A DNA stretch of 64,000 nt, taken from assembly GCA_031771865.1 (NCBI GenBank), contig JASISA010000010.1, forward strand, positions 2,170,001-2,234,000, in the 5' to 3' direction. Below the pieces are notes generated by a model. The model was not told the origin of the DNA. It did no database searches and saw only the letters and a program-made list of their open reading frames with translations. Both the position numbers and the translations under genes were made by a program. The DNA is from Nothophaeocryptopus gaeumannii (taxonomy: Eukaryota > Ascomycota > Dothideomycetes > Mycosphaerellales > Mycosphaerellaceae). Position 1 is the stretch's first letter. Each line of letters opens with the position of its first letter. Below are positions 46,661 through 55,843 of this stretch, piece by piece.

Positions 46661-47490
46661 ATGTCGCTCGCTACAACCCAACAAAAAGTAAAAAGCAAGA
46701 AAGCGCGATTCCTGAACCTTCCACCTGAACTCCGAAATCGCATTTACGAACTGAGCGGATGTCTCCAAGTTTTTACATGTTCGAAGTGTAAGAAACATGT
46801 TATGCTGGATGTCATCTCTCTGGGATACGATCGAACTTGCTCCGGCAACCCAAGAATCGAATGGCCGATCCGCTATCCTCGACATTTCAAATGTCGACTT
46901 GAAGAATCCGGCCGGTAAGCTTCCATCCCTCCAGCTCTTCATTAACACACCATCATATCTAACTTCATCTTTCCAGAATCGATCTGGCAAGATACCACAA
47001 AGACTGGCCCGTAACCCACGAATACATCTCCCAACGCACCCGCGTCCTCGCCTTCCCACAACCCCACATAACTCGTGCCCCCGAACAACCCTCCCTCACC
47101 CGCGTCTGCAAGCTTATCCGCTCCGAAACCCTCCCCATGTTCTACGGGCGCAACACATTCACTTTCACACCCAGAGTCTTGCCTGCCGACGGTATGGGTA
47201 GGATGTCGAAGGACGATGGGCAATGGTTGGAAGGTATCGGGATGGGGAATGCAGGCATGATTAGGGAGGTAGAGGTTAGGTGGTTGGGGTGGTGTCGGAG
47301 GGCGCTGCTGGAGAATTTTAAGGGGGAGTTGGGGAAGTTGGGGGTTAGGGTGGGTGATGGGGTGGGATTGAAGTTACGTGTTGGACTAATGAGGAGAATT
47401 GGAGTTCGGGGTTTCCGGGGACGCAGCTGGGGTATATTGCACCTTGAGGGAGGTATTATTGTCTGGAGGGAGAGGAGTTGGTGGTGGTGA
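46661..47490 (+). CDS. 2EXR-type protein
   Basis: Two exons (46661-46914, 46977-47490; 62-bp intron) encode 255 aa. The start has the family signature RFLNLPPELRNRIYELSG, followed by a CSKCKK pair. The second block is LTRVCKLIRSETLPMFYGRN with TFTFTPRVLP. The last 90 residues are Gly/Arg/Trp-rich and less convincing, so the natural end may differ by a frame change near 47360. Otherwise undamaged. Unknown function. Confidence 0.7.
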
Positions 47491-47900
47491 TGGAGGTGGT
47501 GAGAGGAAGGAGGCAAGGTGTGGAAGCCAAAACGGTAAATGCCAAGCCTTACTCTGTCCGCTCTCTACGCCTCGCCTGGCCTTTTCAGTCTACAAAAGTA
47601 ACATCGCTAGATAGAGCGGAAGCCGAAGAGCTATGCGACTAGCTTTTCTATTTGCAAAAGTCGTGTTTGTGGTTGTGTCGGGTGTGTTTTGTCGCAAAGC
47701 TGATTTATTACCCTTTTGCGGAGGGAGGGAGGGGAAGGTATACTTGCAACGTGATAGTCCTAAGGTTTGTGCTATGTGGGTCTTCACGCGCATCCCTGCC
47801 TTGCGCGGCAGGTTCCAGTGGCAGTCTACTTTGATTTTGCACTTCAGAGACTATCCATCGTTCGTTCTTCAACAAGATTGACCATCTCAAGGGCCTAGCA

Positions 47901-49406
47901 ATGGATTTGCATCTACCGGAAGAGATTCTTGCGCTAAGTAATTCTTGGACATCTCCGTGTCTCGGTAGGACCAGCAGCTAAGCAGGATGTCCAGATCAAG
48001 CTCTCCACAATGTGCAATGCAGCCCTAGCCAGCAAAGCGTGCTATCGCGTGGTTCAACCTCACATATATTGGACGATAGATCTTCGAGGGCAAAAAGACA
48101 GACATCGAAGGCAGAAAGTTATTCGAACCGCACTGGAGCACCCCAAACTTGCGCGCCTTGTCGAGCCGCTCTACGTGCCGGTGCCTGGCGAGGAACAACG
48201 CATACCGTTCGAAGAACAGTTTTCGATATAGCCTACACTATCGAAACAAGCCATCGCTGCGATGTCTGCCGTCTTTCTGCCCTCAGGTGATTTAGAAGGA
48301 TCAGATGATACAGAAGCACCAGATGATACAGAAGCGCCTGATGTTACACAAGCGTTAGATGATACAGAAGCATATGATGATACAGAAGCATATGATGATA
48401 CAGAAGCGTCTGATTTTACACAAGCGCTAGATGCTACCGAAACGTCAGATGATTCAGATGCTCGCGAGTTTCTCATAGTGGGTCTTCGTCATGCTGGGAC
48501 GAGGCTGAGTTCGCTCTACTGATGCTTCTTTGCACCAACATCCGGCTGCTTCACATTTCATCCAGTTATAGCAGCATCACATCCCACGTATTGCCGTTGT
48601 TTCAGTATCTACCTCTGACACCACGACCGAACGAAGCTGGCCCTCTTCGAAGCATCACTGAGATCAAGGTGACGCCAGGATTCCACGAAGGGCACGGCAG
48701 GCTGTCCCAACTGCAAATACTCTTCCACTTACCGGCGCTGGAGACTTTCAGAACCCAGACGATGAACTGTGACGGCTGGTCAAGGACCATTCTCGATTTG
48801 AGACACAACACAGTACCAGACCTTTCGTCTTTGAAGCGCAGTTCCCTAGACCAGTCCCTGCTCACTGCCACAGGGTTGAAAGAGATACTGGTATCATGCC
48901 CGGCGCTCGATTCTCTCTCAATGACTTGTCATGGCTCCGAATCAGGAGCATACGAGCTCGACTGGGGAAGGATCGGCCATGGCTTGCGCAGACATGGCTC
49001 CCGATTGAAGACCTTGCATTCTCATCTTGAGAATTCGCTTGAGAACCAAGCATTCTACGACCCCTTCCCGATGGGCTCACTGAAGGGGATGTCGTCGCTC
49101 AGGAACCTTGCGGTGCCATATACCGCTCTATCTGGACACTTTCGAGGAGACACATTGAATCATCAGATCATCGACGTACTGCCCAATTCTCTGAGGACGC
49201 TGAAAATCTTCGATAGCACCTATAAAGACCCGGGAAATCTGGATGATCAGGCGGTGGCTTTGATGCAAGATCAGAGATTCAAAGACTTGAAGACGATCAG
49301 AGTCAAACGAGAAGTTCTATTCTCAAGAGACGCGCAAGAGCGCGGCTGGGATGATTCTGAGAACAAACAGTCTTGCGTTGTGCTCAACAAGGTCGAAATG
49401 CGTTGA
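47901..49406 (+). pseudogene. F-box-like gene, disrupted
   Basis: ATG 47901 begins MDLHLPEEILAL, an F-box start. An intron-like GTAATT...GCAG follows, then a block with PDQALHN that must change frame to reach ALASKACYRVVQPHIYWTI, the usual second part. The frame stops at TAG 48229-48231 (CAG would restore it) and continues through an 18-bp minisatellite. It needs another frame change near 48480 to enter the long C-terminal part (48522-49406: LLHISSSYSSITSHVLPLFQ, LKEILVSCPALDSLSM), which looks like leucine-rich-repeat F-box tails. Three defects make it non-functional as written. Such proteins normally recruit substrates to SCF ubiquitin ligases. Confidence 0.7.
48301..48462 (+). repeat. 18-bp minisatellite, nine units, in frame
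   Basis: Nine consecutive 18-bp units (consensus TCAGATGATACAGAAGCA) encode hexapeptides of the type [SPLY]-D-D-T-E-A. Units 3 and 7 share ACACAAGCG (T-Q-A), so higher-order duplication of a four-unit block is likely. The array lies inside the F-box-like pseudogene. Confidence 0.92.
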
Positions 49407-49474
49407 ACAGGATGCGCGACTGTACGGAGCTGGGATTGCTTGATTTCATCTGGACGATGCCCTCCAACGGGGTC

Positions 49475-49920
49475 TTACTTCGCACAGTAGGTGACACCCT
49501 CTCTCACGTCGCTTTCTCCTGGAACTGGAGCTCCACACCAACTCGATCCGGCCTTGTTGCTGGAGATCCGCGTCGTGCTCTTCTCGTGCACGTATTCGCC
49601 CCCCTTGGAGCGCTTGCACTGATCGACGACCTTTGTTAGCGAACAAGTAATGGTATGTAGCTTGGTTTCACTCACGCAGATCACGCAGAAAGTCCACAGG
49701 CCATCCCTCTCACATTCTGCGTTACCCTCCGTTCCCCGGTTGCAGTAGGGAAGGCAGTCGTCAGGCAGGGCAGTCGAAAACCTGGGCGCCAAGCAACCCT
49801 CCAAACATCCGGCTTCGCGGTCTCACCCAGCCTCACAAACTCAGCCCAACACACATCGTCATTTGCTCTTGGCCGACTTGCACATTCGCCAAAACTGCTA
49901 TGGTCATCTACGAGACATGA
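49475..49920 (-). pseudogene. cysteine-rich protein relic
   Basis: The minus-strand blocks CWAEFVRLGETAKPD (about 49850-49805) and LEGCLAPRFSTALPDDCLPYC...NAECERDGLWTFC (from about 49804) join only if one base is added near 49808. The second block may contain a 45-bp intron (GTGAGT...GCTAAC...AAAG). The evenly spaced Cys pattern suggests a small secreted fungal protein, but I cannot find a clear signal peptide or start, so it is probably broken. Confidence 0.4.
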
Positions 49921-49995
49921 ACGCCAATGCCGATGCAGCCTGCGAGACGACGCGATCACCTGCCAGCAGAGACTGCATGAAAAGATGGACACATA

Positions 49996-50259
49996 TTGGC
50001 CGCATTGAGTGTGACTCCAGACCGACTGGAATGGATATTACAGGAGAGCGATCAGTATGCGGAGGACCAAGAACTTGGCTCTTTCTACGTGTTCGATGAG
50101 CTGGTACTCACGCGTGCTGGAAAAGGCGTCATACTGCCTCGCCGGCTGAGGCTGCGTGTCGTACTGGCATGCTGCACTATGCATGCAGCAGGGCATATGA
50201 ATATGATACATCACCTATCAGCGACTCTGTGGGCTGAAAGTACGCACAAGCACGTATGA
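49996..50259 (+). CDS. short coding-like ORF, unidentified
   Basis: The frame reads AALSVTPDRLEWILQESDQY then AEDQELGSFYVFDELVL, which looks coding; the rest is less convincing. It has no clear ATG (the first codon is TTG) and no family match. Possibly an exon or relic. Confidence 0.25.
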   Translation: MAALSVTPDRLEWILQESDQYAEDQELGSFYVFDELVLTRAGKGVILPRRLRLRVVLACCTMHAAGHMNMIHHLSATLWAESTHKHV

Positions 50260-50859
50260 TTCTCCGTAGGTGTTTCCAGTGTATTGTGATTGCTTCTGAG
50301 GACGGCGCATTCAGCTCAAGAATGAAGTGTTCTGGTCGACATCCATGCTTGCTGAAGAAACTGCCATTTCCAACGACAAATTGAAGAGACATATTCGAAG
50401 ATTTTCAAACTCACCAAGCAACGGAATACCTCGGCCACTATCAAACCAAAGTGTCGGTAGCCTCTGACACGCGCAACGCATACCTGACACGAGGGCCAGC
50501 GATGACCTCAAGCCTTGGCACGATGCGAACTCAGATAAGGACTACTTTGCTTTTGATAGGCGCCACTTGCCAAAAGCACGTTGACAAGCCGAGCAATTCT
50601 GAGTACTGATCGCTCTTGTCTGGAGCGAACGACAGCACGCTTACTGCTCCCTCGGCGTTGACCCCTGGCATCGATCGATCCTTGCGTCCCCGACCGACTC
50701 AAGGTTGACAAGCCCATCACATCATGGCTCGGCGTGGGTCGTGTCAGATTAAAAGATGCTGCCTCTCACGCCAGGACTTTGGCGTTTTGATATGACAGCG
50801 ATTAACATACTCATTCAACGAAATTGACATAGAGCATCAAAGTAGCGACCCGAACGGAA
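50260..50859. other. intergenic
   Basis: No supported gene in about 600 bp upstream of the zinc-finger gene. Confidence 0.4.
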
Positions 50860-51471
50860 ATGGAACTGTCTTCAATGCAAGAAGCTGACCGCAACGGTAA
50901 GATTCATTGTACACACGACCATTCGTTCACATCGAGCTCATCACCTGCAGGATCCATGAGCGAAGACGACATCTTAAACGAAAACACCCGTCGGAACTCC
51001 CTCCAAGCAAGCGACATCGTCCCAGAACCTATCAAAGAATCAATCATCTCCGTCTCCAACTCATCAAGATCCCGATGTCGTCGCTGCTCAGGCGACGGCA
51101 CAGTCCCTAAACCCTGTCGTTTCTGCAACGCCACAGGTCTCATGAGACAAACGAGCCACTGTACCGATTGCGAAGCCGAGAAGAATGGATGTGGGAACAC
51201 GAATTGTGAGGGTTGTCATGGGTAAGCGAAGAGCGAAAGCTTCCTGAAAAAGCGAATCTATGAGGTGAGGTTCTCGGATGCTGACATCCGGATCAGGGTC
51301 GGGAGAGTGACTTCATCGACGAATTGCAGGTCTTGTCATGGGAGTGGAAAGGGGCTTTCACTCACTTGTGGTGATTGTGGAGGGTCTGGACATGGGACGC
51401 CTGCGTCGCCGGAGAGTGGAAGTAGTCGAGCTGGGTCGGAGGGTTCGTGTATGCCGATACCTGAGGAGTGA
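50860..51471 (+). CDS. DnaJ-type cysteine-rich zinc-finger protein
   Basis: Two exons (50860-51221, 51330-51471; 108-bp intron) encode 167 aa. After a Ser-rich N-terminus come repeated CxxCxGxG-like motifs: CRRCSGDG, CRFCNATG, CTDCEAEKNGCGNTNCEGC, CRSCHGSG, CGDCGGSG. This is the zinc-binding fold of DnaJ/Hsp40 co-chaperones, but there is no J domain or C-terminal substrate domain. Stand-alone proteins of this kind often act in disulfide or redox-linked folding; no more specific role is visible. The intron joins the motifs in frame. Intact. Confidence 0.8.
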
Positions 51472-51751
51472 AGTACCAAGAGCTATGTACTGGAATGATG
51501 AGAAACCCTATTTTCTAAGAGACTGTGTTAGAAGAAGTTTTGGAATAAATTGTCCTGGAGGGCTATCTGTGTCCAATCCACTGCAACTATGAAGAGTTCT
51601 GTGCGAAGACAGGTGGTGGGACGTATGATCAAAATTTTGCAATATGAAATACAGTCCTATTCTATACATGCTAATGTTACCAAAGAATCTGTTGAACCTC
51701 GTTAAGACGCTGCCGTATCATTCAGAATCCACTCCAGCTCGTAATCTAAAT

Positions 51752-52100
51752 CTATTGCTCCTTCGAAACCGGTGTAAGCTTAGCCATGAGCGGCGGCGCC
51801 TTATAGAATGCAAAGACCTTCTGCTTGTCCCAATCCTTCGACTCAGGACAGAGCTCCATGTCGAAAGTGAATAGCACCGATCCCAGGATGAGGCGCATCT
51901 CATGCCAAGCGAGGTTCTGTTATGCAGTCAGTATCCATATAAGCGACCAATTCGGGACGTCCGAGAGGTCTATAGATGCTACCAATAACGCCGATGGCAA
52001 AGCGAGCCAGATACGCTGCATATTGATCCAACCTCGCCGTAATCCGAGCCTAAGACGTTCAGGAAGATAGTCATGTTATGCAGTATTCATTCGGGAGCAG
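51752..52100 (-). pseudogene. cytochrome P450 C-terminal relic
   Basis: The terminal exon (51916-51752) reads NLAWHEMRLILGSVLFTFDM and ends in KLTPVSKEQ, the stretch just after the haem-binding Cys of fungal P450s. Upstream, an intron-like interval (GTAGCA...ACAG) and YLPERLRLG recall the block before the haem loop. The haem-ligand Cys motif (FxxGxRxC) itself is not found, and the frame upstream decays. No N-terminal part exists nearby. It is a remnant of a P450 gene. Confidence 0.6.
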
Positions 52101-52373
52101 CGCTGGGATGCACAACCCGAGTAAGCAGCTTGGTGGGATCTTGGTATTATCCATGATACTGCTGTGGCCGTGACTCTAGCAGAAATAGCCCGTGCTTTCG
52201 ATGCGAAGTCCTGAGGCCGTGGGTCTGATGTCGTTGATGATGGTTGCGAGGATGTTTGAGCAAGGGCTTGTCGGAGGTGGGTCCAAAGAAGATCTTGGCA
52301 GGCCACCAGTTCCGCACCTCACCTCGTTCGTTTCAGCTCTTCCGCGAACTTGCTGTCTGCAGCGCAAATGTGC

Positions 52374-52386
52374 TATATATATTTTA
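52374..52386 (+). promoter_or_regulatory. TATA-like tract upstream of the tRNA gene
   Basis: TATATATATTTTA centred about 40 bp upstream of the tRNA 5' end, a spacing seen for upstream TATA elements of tRNA genes in some fungi. A CACGTG palindrome follows at 52407-52412. It matters here because both internal promoter boxes are interrupted. Confidence 0.4.
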
Positions 52387-52429
52387 CCAACCCCTCGATT
52401 GCTATCACGTGATGATGCATCCTCCGTGG

Positions 52430-52485
52430 GTGAGTTCAATCGAACAAGTCTTCATCACATGCAACCGTTGCTAACATTCACTCAG
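52430..52485 (+). other. spliceosomal-type intron in the tRNA D arm (intron A)
   Basis: 56 bp between tRNA positions 10 and 11. It starts GTGAGT, has branch-site-like GCTAAC about 15 bp before the end, and finishes ACTCAG. Removal restores the 4-bp D stem. It begins with the same 12 nt (GTGAGTTCAATC) as intron B. Confidence 0.8.
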
Positions 52486-52513
52486 CGCAATTGGCTAGCG
52501 CGTTCGGCTGTTA

Positions 52514-52535
52514 CTCTCCAGCAGTGGAACAGATG
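52514..52535 (+). other. canonical tRNA intron (after position 37)
   Basis: 22 nt directly 3' of A37. It has no GT-AG ends. Internal AACAG (52528-52532) can pair with the anticodon-loop CTGTT, as in nuclear tRNA introns cut by the tRNA splicing endonuclease. Confidence 0.8.
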
Positions 52536-52556
52536 ACCGGGAGGCTGGTGGTTCGA

Positions 52557-52608
52557 GTGAGTTCAATCAGTTTCGCCACGCCGCGAAGTAAGTACTAATC
52601 AACTACAG
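52557..52608 (+). other. spliceosomal-type intron in the tRNA T loop (intron B)
   Basis: 52 bp between positions 58 and 59. It starts GTGAGT, has TACTAATC as a strong branch site and ends CTACAG. Removal restores the TTCGAGC loop and the T stem. GGTTCGAGT across the donor side still matches most of the B box. Confidence 0.8.
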
Positions 52609-52623
52609 GCCCACCCGGAGGAG

Positions 52624-53137
52624 TTCATCTCGTTTCAATCTTTTTGCATTTCTGTACGTCTTCAAACGCAAGGCAAAGGCGTTGGTCTAGAATCCTTTTG
52701 CCATGCAAAGTTGGCTCTGGTATTGTGAAGACTCACTTGATCAAGGCCGGTTAACCTGAGCTTCTGCCTCGACTCTGCTTCCCTCTCTTGCAAACCTGCA
52801 TTTCTCTTGCCTCCTCGTCAAATTATCTGGAGCCAAAGTCACGCTTCATAGCTTCGGCCATATGTTCCATGATATTCATCGTTGCCCGGTTGTCTCTAAT
52901 GGCCCTTTTGCCGTCGAGCAACGCATAGCGCGTCCATCCTATCCAAGGCATAGTGCACGTAGATCTAGTATCGCAGTCACGCGTGAGCTCCGAAGGCGGA
53001 GAAATGACGGCGTCGAAGAGCTGAGAGCAGTCAGGGCATTCGAAAGTCGCACGATCTGATGCTCTCGGGTCGCCTTCGATTGACTTTTTCCCAATCCAAC
53101 GAAAAGGAAGAACGATGTCCAGTGGGTCATCCAGGAG
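52624..53137. other. intergenic with Pol III-type terminator
   Basis: TTTTT at 52641-52645 lies 18 bp after the tRNA. I see no gene in the rest. Confidence 0.5.
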
Positions 53138-53722
53138 TTACTTCAAGCTCTCCGGCCGTGTCAGGAGTCGAAGCAAATCCATGGCGAACATTGGCATAGA
53201 CAAAGTGACTGGCAGCAATGGGTTGTCTTTTGAATCAGTCCCAAACGCCGAGCGCAACCTTTTCATAACAGCTTTCAGCAGATGCTGCTTGAGCGCTTCT
53301 GCATGGTCACTCTCCTCATCGTGGACTTCAGCAACAGCCTCTGCCAACGCTTTCTCGCTGTCCAGATCATCAGTGCATTCTTTGAACCGCTTCTCGGCAA
53401 ATTTTCGTAGACCCTCGATCATGTACTTGCCGGAATACTATAGACACGGGCATGAAAGACCACTGGCGTGAGGATAGCGCCTGAAGCTTTGTTGTACTCG
53501 CGGTGGTAGAAGTAGGATATCATGGCGGGCAGGGCGCCTGGGTCGTCTTCGGAGAGATTGATTACGTTCGCGTGCGCTTCCTGATTGCCGTTAGCGTGTA
53601 CTAGTTTCGCTCTCTCTTGAAGTGTTGAAATCATATCCGAAACTGGCCATCACATGCCTTCGCAAAGAAGTCAGACTGCATGGAGCTCCGTCGGGAGATG
53701 TTTTAACGTCTGAGGGAGGCAT
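53138..53722 (-). pseudogene. BTB/POZ gene with two frame breaks
   Basis: From ATG 53722 (MPPSDVKTSPDGAP) the order of a BTB protein is clear: SLTSLRRHVMASFGYDF, then KLVHANGNQEAHANVINLSE with DDPGALPAMISYFYHREYN, then VVFHARVYSI, then KYMIEGLRKFAEKRF and a helical tail ending at 53138. Each transition needs a one-base change: near 53614 (GAGAGAGCGAAA) and near 53430, where one more A in GGCAAG gives PAKYM. Otherwise the frame has no stop. It belongs to the BTB subfamily with QEAH and DDP motifs, common in Dothideomycetes. Natural pseudogene or assembly error cannot be told apart here. Confidence 0.7.
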
Positions 53723-54114
53723 CGATGTTAACTTGTTCGTTGTGATCTGTCGGTACAGACTGCAAATGTAATTTTGTGAGCTCGACTCGTCCCATGGCGC
53801 TGGAGACGTAGCCGAGCTTGGCAATTCGAAGTGTAACTTTCGGAACCAAGCTCTTAGAACTTGAGCGAGGTTAAGGAGGTTAAGGAAGTTGGGAACGAAG
53901 TAAGGACGGTGTAAAATCTGTACGTGAAAGAGAGGTGTTATCAAAAGGCCACCCGTTTGCATTCAATCTGTAATACTTGCCATCCAATCTTGCAGTCTGA
54001 GTTGAAAAGGATCACTTACCACCGCCGAACGCCAAGAAGAAAGAAGAAGAAACCCGCCAATGCAAGAGGAAACGCAGCACTCACCCTAGTCAGAATCGAT
54101 GTCTCACCTCAGGC

Positions 54115-54951
54115 TTAGTACTTCCGATAATAGTACTCATCTGGATGACGGCGCGACTCAGAGGAATAGTAGTGGCTAGGGCGTCGAGTTGGCGGGAGTT
54201 GCCTAGGATCGTATCCGGCTGAGCTGTCGAAGCTATCATAGGTTGGGGGCTCCCGAGAGCCGCCCCTCATACCAGTACCGCCATAGCCATAAGGCGGCGG
54301 ACGACTTGTACTGCCACGGGCGTAGTCAGAGGCGGATCGGTAGCCGGGAAGCTCGGGGTCGCCGTGTAATGGATCAAGGCCGCCAGTGCCCAGAGCGCCT
54401 GCGAAGGGGTCGTAGAAGTCGGATGCGTTAGCAGAGTGGTCCCGGCCTTCACGACGAGGCGGTGGAGGTGGCAGAGAGCTGCCAAAATCCATACGGCGTG
54501 GGCTGGAGCGCCTAGAAGGCGGAGGTCGAGACCGGTCGGAAGCGTAGAGGTCTTCGTAGACGGGAACACGTCTACTCGAGCTGCTACTGAATGGATTTTC
54601 GAAGATCGGGCGATCGCTGGGTCGACGACTGCTGGAAGATCTGCCAAGAGATGGGGGCATGTCGTCTATATCCATGTACGAAGGACGACGAGAAGAGCGG
54701 TGGCCAGGATCGTAGTCGTCGAATAGAGGAACCGACGGACGACAAGAGGAGCGGCTCGAGCTGAATAGGTTGGAATCGTTGAACATGGAGATCGGTGGAC
54801 CTCTATCACGACCAGAGCGGCTCGATCTCAAGGGGCTAGAGTTGGTGAAGGGATCATCGTGGCGACGGCCAGAGCGTGAGCTGAAGGGGCTTGGGTCGTC
54901 ATCGTAGCCAAGGCCGGAGCTGCCGGAGCGCGAACTGCGACGGCCAGACAT
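54115..54951 (-). CDS. disordered Ser/Arg/Pro-rich protein
   Basis: A single-exon frame of 278 codons from ATG 54951 is almost entirely Ser, Arg, Pro, Asp, Tyr and Gly, with many SR/RSS dipeptides (MSGRRSSRSGSSGLG) and a Pro run. No folded domain is expected. Such SR-like, Tyr/Gly-containing chains are common in RNA-binding or condensate-forming proteins, but that is only analogy. The consistent composition over 830 bp supports a real gene. Confidence 0.65.
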   Translation of the reverse strand: MSGRRSSRSGSSGLGYDDDPSPFSSRSGRRHDDPFTNSSPLRSSRSGRDRGPPISMFNDSNLFSSSRSSCRPSVPLFDDYDPGHRSSRRPSYMDIDDMPPSLGRSSSSRRPSDRPIFENPFSSSSSRRVPVYEDLYASDRSRPPPSRRSSPRRMDFGSSLPPPPPRREGRDHSANASDFYDPFAGALGTGGLDPLHGDPELPGYRSASDYARGSTSRPPPYGYGGTGMRGGSREPPTYDSFDSSAGYDPRQLPPTRRPSHYYSSESRRHPDEYYYRKY

Positions 54952-55843
54952 GATGCTCGCTGAAAGTACGTGTTGAGAGTTGGTTCGATCTGCGACGTTG
55001 GTGAGCTGCTGGGTCTCAAAGGTGTGTAGGCTTGCCTAGGTGGTTGAAGTCAGCTAAAGCGGTACGGAAGTCGCTGTGCTCTCGAAGTGCAGATGGAAGT
55101 CCGTGACAAGACCAAGTATCCAAGGTTGCAGCACTGCATATTTATACTGCAGAATACCCATCGTGTTGTGCGAAAAGGCGCTCTGTACAAGGTTCTTTCT
55201 CCTTGTACAATGCTCTTGTTCTAGCCATCGACAATGGGTTGTCCCACGGTCTCCAAGAGCATCGGCTTCGGGAAAAGCTGTTCATCGCAGGCGAACAATG
55301 TCTTGCAACTTTCGACGATGTCTTCCGCTTCGTTGCTTCATAAGTGTTGTCCAGTGTTGTGCTAAAGAATCGGCCTGGAGCAGAGCGTGTCCTTGCGCGT
55401 TTCCTCGCGGGTATCCGTGAGTTTTGGAACGACAAAGGCTTTGAGGGGCGTTTCAAGAGGCGCAATGGTCTTTGTACATGCTGGAGCACAATGAAAGCGT
55501 CTGGGTATTGCTTTGTGGTGGTATTGAGAGTCTTGGAGGAACACAGGCGGCCTCAGAAGTTCCTTCTGTTTTCCTTGGCGTTCGAGAGGAGGAACTTTCT
55601 GCCGGCTGCCGAGGACGTGCGTGAGTGAGTGACGACATCTTAGCACCTCAGGAGTCCATCCCAATGCTCGTGTCTACTAACCTCCTTTCAGTACAATTTG
55701 CTCATGAAGAATCAAGCTGAGATTGATATCAGAGATTCTTCGTCCTCCGTTATGAGCTCTAAGTCCGACCTGCTTGATTGTCGCTAAATTGAGCCAGCGG
55801 GCTTTCTCTGTCCCTGTCTCGCAGACTCCCTTCTGTTCAGATA
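54952..55843. other. intergenic
   Basis: Nearly 900 bp without a recognisable gene; overlapping short ORFs on both strands carry no motif. Confidence 0.4.

Larger units (their letters stand above)
52420..52623 (+). tRNA. tRNA-Asn(GTT) interrupted by three introns
   Basis: The segments 52420-52429, 52486-52513, 52536-52556 and 52609-52623 join to a 74-nt tRNA. The acceptor stem TCCTCCG/CGGAGGA pairs in all 7 bp. The D stem GCGC/GCGC pairs in 4. The anticodon stem TTCGG/CCGGG pairs in 5 (two G-U). The T stem GGTGG/CCACC pairs in 5, with a normal TTCGAGC loop. Anticodon GTT is at 52510-52512 and discriminator G at 52623. The intron after position 37 is canonical and contains AACAG, able to pair with CTGTT of the anticodon loop. 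Two further inserts have spliceosomal signals and split the A box and the B box. A Pol III-type T run follows at 52641. Full pairing across the inserts argues for selection on the spliced form. It might still be a recent pseudogene. Confidence 0.85.
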
